Positions 1-8,265 of a stretch of 64,000 nt of DNA are shown one piece after another (position 1 is the first letter of the stretch; each line of letters begins with the position of its first letter). This DNA is from Streptomyces sp. NBC_01497. Lineage in GTDB: Bacteria; Actinomycetota; Actinomycetes; Streptomycetales; Streptomycetaceae. The stretch spans positions 8,246,001 through 8,310,000 of the forward strand of contig NZ_CP109427.1 of assembly GCF_036250695.1 (NCBI RefSeq). Reading direction: 5' to 3'. Made by a program: the position numbers and the translations under genes. Below the pieces are notes generated by a model, which worked only from the letters and a program-made list of their open reading frames with translations, had not been told where the DNA came from and ran no database searches.

Positions 1-3000
1 AGGGAGATGGTGTGGGCGCTGGTGTCCTGTGCCATCAGTGTGCGCCCCCCGCCGATGAACGCTGCTCTCGTCCACTGCCGCGGGAGAGTCGCGGCTACCT
101 TCGGGTGCCGGTGGTCCGCGAGGTTCCACACCTGGGCGCGCTGGTGATCGACGTCGCCCGCGATGACGGCGAGCAGGCTGCCGTCGTCGCTGAACCCGGT
201 GCCCGGTACGTCCGTGCCTCCCGGGTTGAGGTACCCGGGCAGGAGGGGGCTCGGTGTACTCCACAGGCCCAGCGAGCCGTTCTCACCCCCACTGAGGAAG
301 GTGGCACCGTCGGCGCTGTAGGCGACCGCGTAGACGGGCTGGGCGGTGGGGAAGCTGCTGAAGACGTCAATCTGCTGGTCGTCGGCACCACCGGATGCCT
401 CCCACTGTTCGACCGTCCCGGTCCCGTCGGCGGCGAGGAACGTCCTGCCGTCCGGCTTGAAGGAGATCGACAGAATGTCGCCGGCACCGCTCTCCGTGAA
501 CTCGTCCACGTTCCTGGCGGTGGGCCGGTTGATCTTCGTGGTGTCCCACACCGCCATGGATCCGAGCGATCCGCCCGCGGCCAGCAGGGTCCCCTGCGGG
601 TTGAAGGCCAGACTCCAGGTGGAGTCGGTCTTCAGGGTCGCCGTCGGGTCCTTCGCGGCTCTGCCCTGCTCGTCGATGCTCCACAGGGTGACTCCGGCTG
701 TGCCGCCCCGGCCGGGGGCGGTTGCCGCGGTGGCGACAGCGAGCGTCCTGCCATCGGGCGCGAAAGCGACGGCGTGTACGTCAGCGGTGCCAACGGTCAG
801 GTCGGGGAGCGCCGTCGGCTGGTCGCCGTGCGTGTCCCACAGGTGGACGACCCCGTGGGCGTCGGTCACGGCCAGCTCCGAACCGTCCGGGCTGTAGGCG
901 ATGTCCTGCGGAACCAGCGCGGGGCTCTCCCGGTGCGCTGTGGACACGGGCTCGGCGGGATGGGTCACGTCCCAGAAGGTCAGGGTGCGCTTCGTCTGCA
1001 CGGCCAGCGTGTGTCCGCCCGGCTGGTAGGCGATCGCCGCGAGCCCGTCGGTGTGGATGACCTTGCCGGCGGCCGGTTGCTGGAGATCTGAGATGTCCCA
1101 CAGCTTCACCGTCTTGTCCTTGGACGATGCCGCGACGGTGCGGCCGTCACCGCTGTACGCCACGTTGAACACCCTGCCCGTGGCGCCGGTCAGCGGGGCG
1201 GGGGCGCTCGTCACGCTCGAGTGCAGCACGCTGGCGCCGGCCTCGGCGGTGTGGGAGATGGTGTAGGCGGCCAGACTCAACGAGAGGGCTGTCGCAGGAT
1301 CGCCGTCGCGCAGGGAGTCCGCGAGCAGGCCCAGCTGCCTGGAATCGATGGTGTCCCGACGGGTTTGCGCCAGTTCGCTTTTCCGCACGGCGATGCCCCC
1401 GCTGACGAGGGCGGCCACGAGCGCGCCGACACCGGCAACGGCCAAGGAGCGGCGCAGCCGGTGAACGAGGACGCTCCGTTTGAAGAAACGCTCCTCGGTC
1501 GGGGTGAGAACGGCTCGACTGTCGCGGTCCGTGAACCGCTCCCGTGCCGCAGCCAGGCGCGCACCGCCGAGCAGGGCCCCACTGTCGTGCTTCTTCTTCC
1601 ACTCACGTGCCGCGTCGGTGAGCTGACGGTGGATCCGCAGTGCGTCCCGGTCCTGGTCGATCCACCCGCGCAAGGTCGGCCACCAACGCAGAAGGGCCTC
1701 GTGGGCGATCTGGGCCGTGTGACCGTCGACGGTGATCAGCCGGGCATCGGCCAGCGCCTGGAGGGCCCTCGAAACGCGGGCGGCCTCCTCCTCGGACCGC
1801 CCCTCGGTGAGCTCGTTCAGGTCGGCTCGCCGACGGGCGTCCTCGAAGTCCTCACTGACGTTCACCATACGCAGGAGCAGTTTGCGTGCCGCGTCGCGAG
1901 CGTCGGCGTCGAGTTTTTCGTAGACGAGGTCGGCCTGCCGGGTGATGGCATTCCACACCCCGCCGCCGTCCTCGTAGCGCTGGATGAGCAGGTCCCTCCC
2001 CTCGCTGTGTGCCCACGTCTGCTCAAGGGCGTACGAGAGCAGGGGGAGGAAGCCGTGCTCGGTGGGGTCCTGACGGCCCGCGCCGATACGAAGGTCACGC
2101 AGCACGACCCGGCTGAGACCCTCCTCCATGCGGTGGCCGCTCAGCGCCGCCGGGCGTTCGATGGTGTCGCGCAGCTCGTCGGGTGTCATCGGCGTCACCG
2201 GCACCTGGTGGTCCCGGAACGTCGGGGCCAGGTCCGGATAGGCCAGGCACTGACCGTAGAAGTCCGCGCGGACGGCGATCAGGACCAGTGCCGCCGCGGG
2301 CAGCGTCCCGTCCGGTTCACCGGCCGTGCGGAGCGCGGTGATGAAGGCGCGGCGCTCCGCCTCGTCGGCGCACTGGGTGAACAGCTCCTCGAACTGGTCG
2401 ACCAGGAGCAGCAGTCGCCCCTCGGCCTCGTCGCCTCTGCCGAGTGCCTGTCTGATCACGGCCGAAAGCTGCTCCGGGTGCTTGCGCAGTCGCTCGGCGA
2501 TCACCTCCTGCGAGGTTCCGGCGCCCCGGGCGAACCGTCCGGCCAAAGTGGCCAGGGGGTGCGGCCCGGGAGCCATCGACAGGTGCGGCCAGGCACTCGC
2601 GTCGGTGCCCCCCAGCTCTCCCCGCCTGATCGCCGGCAGGAGACCGGCCTGCAGCAGCGAGGACTTGCCCGATCCGGACGCTCCGACGACCGCTATGGGC
2701 GCACCTTCGTCGGACCACTCCGCGATCTTGTCCAGGACGTCGCCGACCAGCCGGTCGCGGCCGAAGTAGTAAGCGGAGTCGTCCGCGGTGAACGAGCGCA
2801 GACCGAGGTAGGGGCACGGCAGCCTGGCCCCTGTCTCCTGGGTCCCGGATCCGGACATCTTGTGCGACGGCCGGGTCGCGACAGCGGCGGTATTGGGTGC
2901 GAGAACCAGGTCGTCCCCGCCGCCGCTGAGGTGACGCTGCGGCGCGGGCAGACCCCGAGGCGGCAGAGTGCGCCGCAGATGCCGGTACGCGGCCTCGACC

Positions 3001-3647
3001 GTCAGGTCCGGCAGCCCTGCGGCGCTGCCCTCCCGTAGGAAGTCCAGCAACTCGCCCGTGAAGGCCGTGTACGGCGCCCCGGCGGGAGCCAGGGCCTGCT
3101 CGTCCGCCGCCGCCGAGGCCAGGACGTATGTCCCGCCGAGCGAGGCGAGTTCGAACGCGTGGGTGGCCGCGGTGCCGAACGGGCCCTTGGCGCGCCCCGC
3201 GAAACAGCAGTCGAGTACCACGACGACCGAGCGCGCCCGGCACTCGCTCAGGGCCTCGCGCACGGCCTTGTACGGCAGGGCCTTGTACATCAGACCGGCT
3301 ACGGGATCGTCGGTCGCCTGCGTGGCGAGGTACAACTCGTTGCCGGAGCTGACCAGTCCGTGCCCCACGTAGTACAGCAGCAGCACGTCGGTCGCCTCGG
3401 AGGCGACCTCGCTCAGCGCTGTGCCCACGGCGTCAGGGCCCCTCGGGTCGGTCAGGGAGCGGAGGTGGTCGGGGCGAAGACCGCAGCGTTCCACCAGAAT
3501 CCGGCCCAGCTCCCGCACCGTCGCGTCCACTGCCGGTACGTCGGGAAGCGCCGATCCCGGTACGTGGTGACCCGACCCCACGATCAGCGCCCGGGACCCC
3601 CGCGAAGCCAGTGCGGTCGGCCGGTGCGGCAGTGCGGACAGCGCCAT
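1..3647 (-). CDS. Caspase-like peptidase / nSTAND1 ATPase / WD40 repeat protein, 3' end outside window
   Basis: Predicted effector and sensor of an NTP-dependent conflict system. The first 1215 residues are visible and the frame stays open to the window edge. Residues about 15-215 form a C14 caspase fold: the catalytic His lies in LYYVGHG (about H96) and the Cys in VVLDCCFAG (C147/C148). A STAND-type P-loop ATPase follows, with Walker A GASGSGKS near 322-329 and a Walker B-like LLLLVDQFEE. A transmembrane helix lies near 732-752, then WD40 blades with repeated LWD/VWD ends. The ATG at 3647 overlaps the stop of the upstream EACC1 gene (TGATG), so the two are translationally coupled. In such proteins WD40 blades are thought to sense a signal, NTP hydrolysis to drive assembly and the caspase to cleave a target; that mechanism is inferred from the family. 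The blade count cannot be given. Confidence 0.9.
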   Translation of the reverse strand, partial: MALSALPHRPTALASRGSRALIVGSGHHVPGSALPDVPAVDATVRELGRILVERCGLRPDHLRSLTDPRGPDAVGTALSEVASEATDVLLLYYVGHGLVSSGNELYLATQATDDPVAGLMYKALPYKAVREALSECRARSVVVVLDCCFAGRAKGPFGTAATHAFELASLGGTYVLASAAADEQALAPAGAPYTAFTGELLDFLREGSAAGLPDLTVEAAYRHLRRTLPPRGLPAPQRHLSGGGDDLVLAPNTAAVATRPSHKMSGSGTQETGARLPCPYLGLRSFTADDSAYYFGRDRLVGDVLDKIAEWSDEGAPIAVVGASGSGKSSLLQAGLLPAIRRGELGGTDASAWPHLSMAPGPHPLATLAGRFARGAGTSQEVIAERLRKHPEQLSAVIRQALGRGDEAEGRLLLLVDQFEELFTQCADEAERRAFITALRTAGEPDGTLPAAALVLIAVRADFYGQCLAYPDLAPTFRDHQVPVTPMTPDELRDTIERPAALSGHRMEEGLSRVVLRDLRIGAGRQDPTEHGFLPLLSYALEQTWAHSEGRDLLIQRYEDGGGVWNAITRQADLVYEKLDADARDAARKLLLRMVNVSEDFEDARRRADLNELTEGRSEEEAARVSRALQALADARLITVDGHTAQIAHEALLRWWPTLRGWIDQDRDALRIHRQLTDAAREWKKKHDSGALLGGARLAAARERFTDRDSRAVLTPTEERFFKRSVLVHRLRRSLAVAGVGALVAALVSGGIAVRKSELAQTRRDTIDSRQLGLLADSLRDGDPATALSLSLAAYTISHTAEAGASVLHSSVTSAPAPLTGATGRVFNVAYSGDGRTVAASSKDKTVKLWDISDLQQPAAGKVIHTDGLAAIAYQPGGHTLAVQTKRTLTFWDVTHPAEPVSTAHRESPALVPQDIAYSPDGSELAVTDAHGVVHLWDTHGDQPTALPDLTVGTADVHAVAFAPDGRTLAVATAATAPGRGGTAGVTLWSIDEQGRAAKDPTATLKTDSTWSLAFNPQGTLLAAGGSLGSMAVWDTTKINRPTARNVDEFTESGAGDILSISFKPDGRTFLAADGTGTVEQWEASGGADDQQIDVFSSFPTAQPVYAVAYSADGATFLSGGENGSLGLWSTPSPLLPGYLNPGGTDVPGTGFSDDGSLLAVIAGDVDHQRAQVWNLADHRHPKVAATLPRQWTRAAFIGGGRTLMAQDTSAHTIS

Positions 3648-4033
3648 CAGACCTCCGTCTCTTCTTCGGTGGCGGGACCAAGAAGCTCCAGGAGGCGCTC
3701 GACTGCCTGCTGCACCTCCTCCGGTGTCTGCGGCCGGTCCACGTCCGAACTGACCTCCACCGTCGCACCGTCCGACCTGATGACCTTGATGTCCATCCGC
3801 CCCGTCCGGTGCCTCAACCAGGTCACGGCGGCCGTTGCGAACACCGTGACGGCACCGCCGTTGCCCAGGGCGACCGTCAGGGCGTCCAGACCGGAGCCGA
3901 GAGTCCCTTCCGCCGGTGCGACGGTGACGAGGTGCACCCGGCCACGCAGGGAATCGTCGGACACCAGCCACTCCCGCAGGGACCGCAACGCGTCCCCGGA
4001 CTGTTCCCCCATCACTTCCACCCGTATGTCCAC
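3647..4033 (-). CDS. EACC1-type partner of the caspase effector
   Basis: Small 128-residue protein directly upstream of and overlapping the caspase/STAND/WD40 gene by one base. It starts with GTG. It has an N-terminal alpha/beta region (DIRVEVMGEQ...LREWL), a central hydrophobic helix at about 52-70 (LDALTVALGNGGAVTVFATA), a second strand-rich stretch (MDIKVIRSDGATVEVS) and a C-terminal helix (EEVQQAVERLLELL). This layout matches the effector-associated constant component EACC1, found next to caspase or trypsin-like effectors in actinobacterial conflict systems. Its role is not established; a membrane-linked adaptor or regulator is a reasonable guess. The assignment rests on length, layout and neighbour. 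Confidence 0.75.
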   Translation of the reverse strand: MDIRVEVMGEQSGDALRSLREWLVSDDSLRGRVHLVTVAPAEGTLGSGLDALTVALGNGGAVTVFATAAVTWLRHRTGRMDIKVIRSDGATVEVSSDVDRPQTPEEVQQAVERLLELLGPATEEETEV

Positions 4034-4245
4034 ACGGACACTGTCGCATCAACGGGTCAGGCAACAACAGCAGTTGACAGTCTCCGCACAGGAAGACCGG
4101 ATACTTCCGATGCACAGCGGGCCATCGACCGCTCAGCGAGCAGGAGGGCGCCGACATGCTGACGCCCACACGCCGACCCCGCTTCGGGTGGCGCGTGGAC
4201 GGTCACGGCAAGGGTCGATGTCGCCTGCCGGGCCGGGGGAGTCGG

Positions 4246-4470
4246 TCAGCCCTTCGCGGTCGGCCGGGTGAGCGCGAATGAGTCGATGTTGGCGATGCCC
4301 TGGCCGCCCACCGCAACGAGGTACACGTCGTGGACACCCTTGGTGAAGGCGATCGGCGTCGACTGGCCGGTATAGGTGTCGAACCCGTCGGTGTTCAGGA
4401 CGGTGGCCGTCCCGAGGAGTGGTCCGGTGCGACTGTCGACGCGGATCTCGAAATGCCCACCGCTCATCAC
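4246..4470 (-). pseudogene. CBM6 carbohydrate-binding module fragment
   Basis: The 74-residue frame matches only the C-terminal half of a family 6 carbohydrate-binding module: GGHFEIRVDSRTGPLLG, then FDTYTGQS, GVHDVYLVAVG and IANIDSFAL. In intact proteins this module follows a secreted glycosidase or peptidase. Here no enzyme domain or signal peptide precedes it, and a TGA (about 4510) closes the frame a few codons upstream. The GTG at 4470 has no convincing ribosome site. I read it as the tail of a deleted secreted enzyme, left between the conflict system and the oxidoreductase gene. Confidence 0.7.
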
Positions 4471-4512
4471 CTCTTGCCGGGTGGCAACAGGCCGGTCGGT
4501 ACCAGCCGTTCA

Positions 4513-4544
4513 GCAGGGGGCCTCGCCCACACGAGGCCCCCTGC
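4513..4544 (-). terminator. Strong hairpin terminator
   Basis: A perfect 13-bp stem (4513-4525 with 4532-4544) and a 6-base loop lie 6 bases past the stop of the oxidoreductase gene read leftward. G/C-rich hairpins without a long T tract are the usual terminator form in streptomycetes. Confidence 0.8.
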
Positions 4545-4549
4545 CGGGA

Positions 4550-5479
4550 TCAGACGGTGAGGACGAGCTTGCCCTGGAGATGACCGCCTTCGAGCAGCCG
4601 GTGCGCGTCGGCGACGCGCTCGAAGGGGAACGTCTCCTGCACGTGGACCTGGAGCCTGCCCTGTTCGACGAGTTCGACGAGACCCCGCAGGGCGACCGGA
4701 TCGGGGTCGACCGCGATGCCGCTGAAGCGCATGCCGGCCGCCGCGTATGCGGCGGCGAGTTCCGCATCCTCCTCGGCGACCGCCGTCACCAGGTGACCCC
4801 CTGGGCGGAGCACTTCGAGTGACCGCTCGACGGTGTCGCCGCCGATCGTGTCGAGCACGACGTCGATGTCGCGGACCGCCTCGGTGAAGTCGACCGCCGT
4901 GTAGTCGATCACCTCGTCGGCGCCGAGCCCCTCGACGAACTTCCGCTTGCTCGCGCCTGCGGTCGTGATCACGTACGCGCCGAGCGCTTTCGCGATCTGG
5001 ATCGCGACATGGCCGACCCCGCCGCCACCACCGTGCACCAGGACGCGGTCTCCCTCCCTCACGGCGCCGAGATCGACGAGGCCCTGCCACGCCGTCAGCC
5101 CGACGATCGGCAGCGCCGACGCCTCGACATGCGAGAGCGACGCCGGCTTGCGTGCCAGGTGCAACGCCGGCGCCGACACGACCTCGGCGTACGCGCTCGC
5201 CGCCCGCGGGAAGAGCGGCATCCCGAACACCTCGTCGCCGGGCCTGAACCGCCAGGTCTGCGGCGCCTCCTCGACCACGCCGCTGATGTCCCAGCCCAGG
5301 ATGAACGGCGGCCGGCCGATCAGCGGGAACTCACCGGCACGCAGGCGCGCCTCCAGGGGGTTCAGCCCTATCGCCTTGACGCGGACGAGTACCTCGGTCG
5401 GGAGGGGCCGGGGCTCGGGCGCGTCCACGACGGTGAGCACCTCGGGACCGCCGAGCGTCTGCTGGGTGATGACTCGCAT
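4550..5479 (-). CDS. Zinc-independent NADP-dependent quinone oxidoreductase (MDR family)
   Basis: 309-residue medium-chain dehydrogenase/reductase of the quinone reductase branch, expected to reduce quinones or enones with NADPH in the cytoplasm. The GroES-like N-terminus (ITQQTLGGPEVL, WDISGVV near 65-71) is followed by a Rossmann fold with VLVHGGGGGVG near 146-156. No structural zinc cysteines are seen. The C-terminus (FPFERVADAHRLLEGGHLQGKLVL) is standard, so the gene is complete. It is divergent from an HxlR regulator 75 bases away, and redox or electrophile control by that regulator is likely. The native substrate cannot be told from sequence. Confidence 0.9.
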   Translation of the reverse strand: MRVITQQTLGGPEVLTVVDAPEPRPLPTEVLVRVKAIGLNPLEARLRAGEFPLIGRPPFILGWDISGVVEEAPQTWRFRPGDEVFGMPLFPRAASAYAEVVSAPALHLARKPASLSHVEASALPIVGLTAWQGLVDLGAVREGDRVLVHGGGGGVGHVAIQIAKALGAYVITTAGASKRKFVEGLGADEVIDYTAVDFTEAVRDIDVVLDTIGGDTVERSLEVLRPGGHLVTAVAEEDAELAAAYAAAGMRFSGIAVDPDPVALRGLVELVEQGRLQVHVQETFPFERVADAHRLLEGGHLQGKLVLTV

Positions 5480-5538
5480 GACTCTCCTGGCTTTGAAGGG
5501 GGGAGAGAATCCAGGCTATGTATCCGACAGGAACCTCC

Positions 5539-5546
5539 AGGTACCT
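5539..5546. promoter_or_regulatory. AGGTACCT palindrome, candidate HxlR operator
   Basis: Perfect 8-bp palindrome in the 75-bp gap between the divergent oxidoreductase and HxlR genes, 8 bases before the HxlR start. The same AGGTAC core appears as an inverted pair in front of the second HxlR/oxidoreductase pair at 7215-7233. Confidence 0.45.
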
Positions 5547-5554
5547 TTGACGCC

Positions 5555-5935
5555 ATGAGCGGTTTCGGTCACGGTGACTCCTTTCTCGCCGACTGTCCGG
5601 CGCGTCTGGCGGTCGAGTTGATCGCCGACAAGTGGACGGCGGTCGTGCTCTACGGCCTCAGCAGGGGACCGGTGCGCCACGGCGAGCTGGTCGAGCTGAT
5701 CGGCGGCATCTCCCGCAAGATGCTCACCCAGACGCTCCGACGGCTGGAGGCGCACGGACTCATCCGGCGGCACGCCTACGCCGAGGCGCCGCCCCGCGTC
5801 GAGTACGAGCTCACCCCGCTCGGGGCGACGCTGATCGATCCGATCCACATGCTGACGGAGTGGGCGAGGGCGAACGGCGACGCGGTGCTGGAAGCACTCG
5901 ACACCGATGCCGAGCCGGCGGCCCACAGCGATTGA
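5555..5935 (+). CDS. HxlR-family transcriptional regulator
   Basis: 126-residue winged-helix regulator of the HxlR family, members of which often respond to electrophiles or oxidants. The family signature is clear: CPARLAVELIADKWT, VLYGLSRGPVRHGEL, the recognition helix GGISRKMLTQTLRRLEAHGLI and the wing PRVEYELTPLGATL. A single Cys near residue 12, where redox-sensing HxlR proteins carry theirs, is a candidate sensor. The ATG at 5555 was chosen because the family starts just before this motif. It is divergent from the quinone oxidoreductase gene, its likely target. Confidence 0.9.
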   Translation: MSGFGHGDSFLADCPARLAVELIADKWTAVVLYGLSRGPVRHGELVELIGGISRKMLTQTLRRLEAHGLIRRHAYAEAPPRVEYELTPLGATLIDPIHMLTEWARANGDAVLEALDTDAEPAAHSD

Positions 5936-6253
5936 GGCCCGGGGAACTGGGATGACGTCTTCGGTGGCCGATTGCGCGGGCAGGCAGCGGTGCCGGCGCA
6001 CTCACGGACGGTGTTCGCGAAGCGGACGGGCGAGGCCCGCGAGGTCCCGTCGGTCACCGTCTTCACAGCGGGATGGAACGTTGCGGATGGAACACCGCGG
6101 CCGGCCCTTCGTACGGGCCGGATCGACCTGACACACGTCGCTCGATGAGCCCCGGTGCCGGGCCGCCGATAGAGTCGTACCTGATGCCCGGCCTCGTCTC
6201 GGGGTCTGCAGCGGGGGCGCCGGGCAGCCCGATCGGGAAGGGTGACGGCGGCC
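5936..6253. other. Intergenic, no gene seen
   Basis: 318 bases between the HxlR gene and the DUF488 gene. No conserved reading frame, RNA gene or strong hairpin was recognised. The ribosome site of the next gene (GGGAAGGG) lies at 6235-6242. Confidence 0.5.
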
Positions 6254-6628
6254 ATGGCCGGACGTTTCAACTGCCAGAGGATCTATGAGGACTCCACGTC
6301 GCAGGAGGGCAAGCGCGTGCTCGTGGACCGCCTGTGGCCGCGTGGAATGAGCAAGGAGCGGGCACACCTGGACGAGTGGCTCCGGGATGTGGCGCCGTCG
6401 ACCGACCTGCGCCACTGGTACCAGCACGACCGGGATCGCTTCCCCGGCTTCCGTGACCGCTACATCGCCGAACTCGAAGACGCGGACCACCGCTCCGCGG
6501 TGGAGCACCTGCGCGACCTGGCCGACCACGACAAGGTCACTCTGCTCACCGCCACAAAGGACATCGATCACAGCGAGGCCGCGGTGCTCGCCCAATGGCT
6601 GGACACCGCCGGCACCTCGCGTTCTTAG
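6254..6628 (+). CDS. DUF488 family protein
   Basis: 124-residue member of DUF488, a cytoplasmic family of unknown biochemical role. The hallmark VLVDRLWPRGMSKERAHLDEWLRDVAPSTDLR (quoted in parts: VDRLWPRG, DEWLRDVAPS) is present, followed by HWYQHDRDRFPGF and the closing VTLLTATKDIDHSEAAVL. The ATG at 6254 is preferred over an in-frame GTG at 6242 because the ribosome site GGGAAGGG at 6235-6242 gives 11-base spacing to the ATG and none to the GTG. It stands alone between two regulator-enzyme modules. Confidence 0.88.
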   Translation: MAGRFNCQRIYEDSTSQEGKRVLVDRLWPRGMSKERAHLDEWLRDVAPSTDLRHWYQHDRDRFPGFRDRYIAELEDADHRSAVEHLRDLADHDKVTLLTATKDIDHSEAAVLAQWLDTAGTSRS

Positions 6629-6667
6629 CGTGGCGGCCGCGCTACACGAGGCCGGCGGTCCGGGGCG

Positions 6668-7057
6668 TCACTCCTGTCCGGCGTCGAACGTCGTCCGTGA
6701 GTCGAGGATGCCGACCGCGTGCTCCTCCGCCCACCGGGCCAACGCCTGAACCGTTTCCAGCAGAGTGAGTCCGCGGGCGGTGAGGGCGTAGTCGACGCGC
6801 GGGGGCTTGGTGTCGCGCACGGTCCGCGTCACGAGCCCGTCGCGCTCCAGCCTGCGCAGTGTCGCGCTGAGCATGCGCTGGGTGATGGGGCCGCTGAGGC
6901 GGCGCAGCTCGTTGAACCCGCGTGTGGTGTCGGCCAGTCTGCAGATCACCACGACGGACCACTTGTCGCCGATGCGCTCCAGCACGTCGCGGATGAGGTC
7001 ACGGCTCTGTTCGCACACTGCGGGATCCGTGTCGCCGCGTTCCCTGACCGAGTCCAT
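6668..7057 (-). CDS. HxlR-family transcriptional regulator (second copy)
   Basis: 129-residue HxlR winged-helix regulator. Motifs: CEQSRDLIRDVLERIGDKWS, VICRLADTTRGFNELRR, the helix GPITQRMLSATLRRLERDGLV and the wing PRVDYALTARGLTLL. It carries the N-terminal Cys typical of redox- or aldehyde-sensing members (about residue 15). It is divergent from a quinone-oxidoreductase gene, as in the module at 4550-5935, but the two regulators differ substantially. AGGTAC boxes at 7081 and 7215-7233 lie in the divergent promoter region, so autoregulation is plausible. Confidence 0.9.
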   Translation of the reverse strand: MDSVRERGDTDPAVCEQSRDLIRDVLERIGDKWSVVVICRLADTTRGFNELRRLSGPITQRMLSATLRRLERDGLVTRTVRDTKPPRVDYALTARGLTLLETVQALARWAEEHAVGILDSRTTFDAGQE

Positions 7058-7214
7058 GGCGAAAGTATACGAGCGGAACCAGGTACGGCCCCCGCCATCG
7101 GGTACGGGCCGGATCGCCTCGCGTGATCTCGGTCCGGGGTGTTCTCTCAGGGATACCTGAGCACTTCGAAGTGCCTTCTTGCCGCATGGTTCCCCGTTCC
7201 GGAGACTCGATGTC

Positions 7215-7233
7215 AGGTACGGAATGCGTACCT
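7215..7233. promoter_or_regulatory. AGGTAC-N7-GTACCT inverted repeat, candidate HxlR operator
   Basis: Perfect 6-bp inverted arms (7215-7220, 7228-7233) around a 7-base spacer, 34 bases before the oxidoreductase start. Further AGGTAC/GGTAC elements at 7081 and 7102 sit nearer the HxlR start. The divergent position and the recurrence of the core at 5539 support binding by the HxlR regulators. Confidence 0.6.
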
Positions 7234-7266
7234 GGTATTCATCGGGTACTCACTGAGGAGCTGTGC

Positions 7267-8228
7267 GTGCGAGCTGTGGGGTTGTACGAGTTCGGAGAGC
7301 CGGACGTATTGCGGGTGGTGGATCTGCCGAATCCGAAGGCCGGGCCGGGGGAGGTCCGCGTGCGCGTTCACGCGGCCGCGGTCAGTCCGGCGGACACACT
7401 GCTGCGAGCCGGTGTGCTCGCGGAGCGGTTCCGCGAGGTTCCGGGGCCGTACGTTCCCGGAATGGACATCGCGGGCGTGGTCGACGAGATCGGCCCGGAG
7501 ACCAGGACCGACCTGCGCGTGGGCGAATCGGTCATGGCGATGGTCATGCCGCTGGGGATCGCCGCCGTCGGCGGCTACGCCGAGTACCGGGTGCTGCCGG
7601 CCGGCTGGGTCGTCCGCGCCCCGAGGGCCCCGACCACGCGCACGCTGCCACCCTGCCCATGAACGGGCTCACCGCGCTGTGGACCATCGACCTGCTGGGG
7701 CTGCCCGGCGGATCGGTGCTGGCCGTGGCCGGGGCGGCGGGGACACTCGGCAGCTACCTGGTGCAACTGGCCGAACAGGCGGGACTCACCGTGATCGCCG
7801 ATGCCGCACCCGCTGATGAGGACCTGGTCCGCGGTTTCGGCGCGGACAAGATCGTGGCCAGGGGATCCGGCATCACCGAACGGCTGCGCGCCCTGTATCC
7901 CCACGGCGTGGACGCGCTTGCCGATGCCGCCCTCATCGGCCCCGCCCTGTTCGGAGCCGTCCGCGATGGCGGCACATTCGTCCGCTTCCGAAGTGCCGGG
8001 GAACCGGGCGGTTACGAGTCCGACGCGACCGGCAGGATCGCCGTGCGGACGACTTTCGTCCCCGATTACGCCGGGCGCACGGACAAACTTCACCAGATCC
8101 GGGAACTCGCCGAGGCGGGCGTCCTGATCCCGCGGGTCGCGCAGACCTATTCCGCCGACGAGGCCGCTGCAGCACACCGGCGGCTCGCCGCGGGCGGCGT
8201 ACGCGGCCGGCTCGTCATCACCTTCTGA
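7267..8228 (+). pseudogene. Quinone oxidoreductase (MDR family), frameshifted
   Basis: Two halves of one zinc-independent medium-chain reductase lie in different frames. The first begins with GTG at 7267 (GAGGAG at 7255-7260) as VRAVGLYEFGEPDVLRVVD and reads through GMDIAGVVDEIGP to AGWVVRAP. The second continues with DHAHAATLPMNGLTALW, the Rossmann stretch VAGAAGTLGSYLVQL and the C-terminal FRSAGEPGG...GRLVITF. The switch falls near 7620-7625 in a short C run; adding one C would restore the frame. The first frame stops at 7662. This is either a real inactivating deletion or a sequencing error in a homopolymer. If intact, it would be the target of the divergent HxlR regulator. Confidence 0.85.
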
Positions 8229-8265
8229 ATCCCCCGACTACCAGCACAACCAGGAGTGGTCAGCA

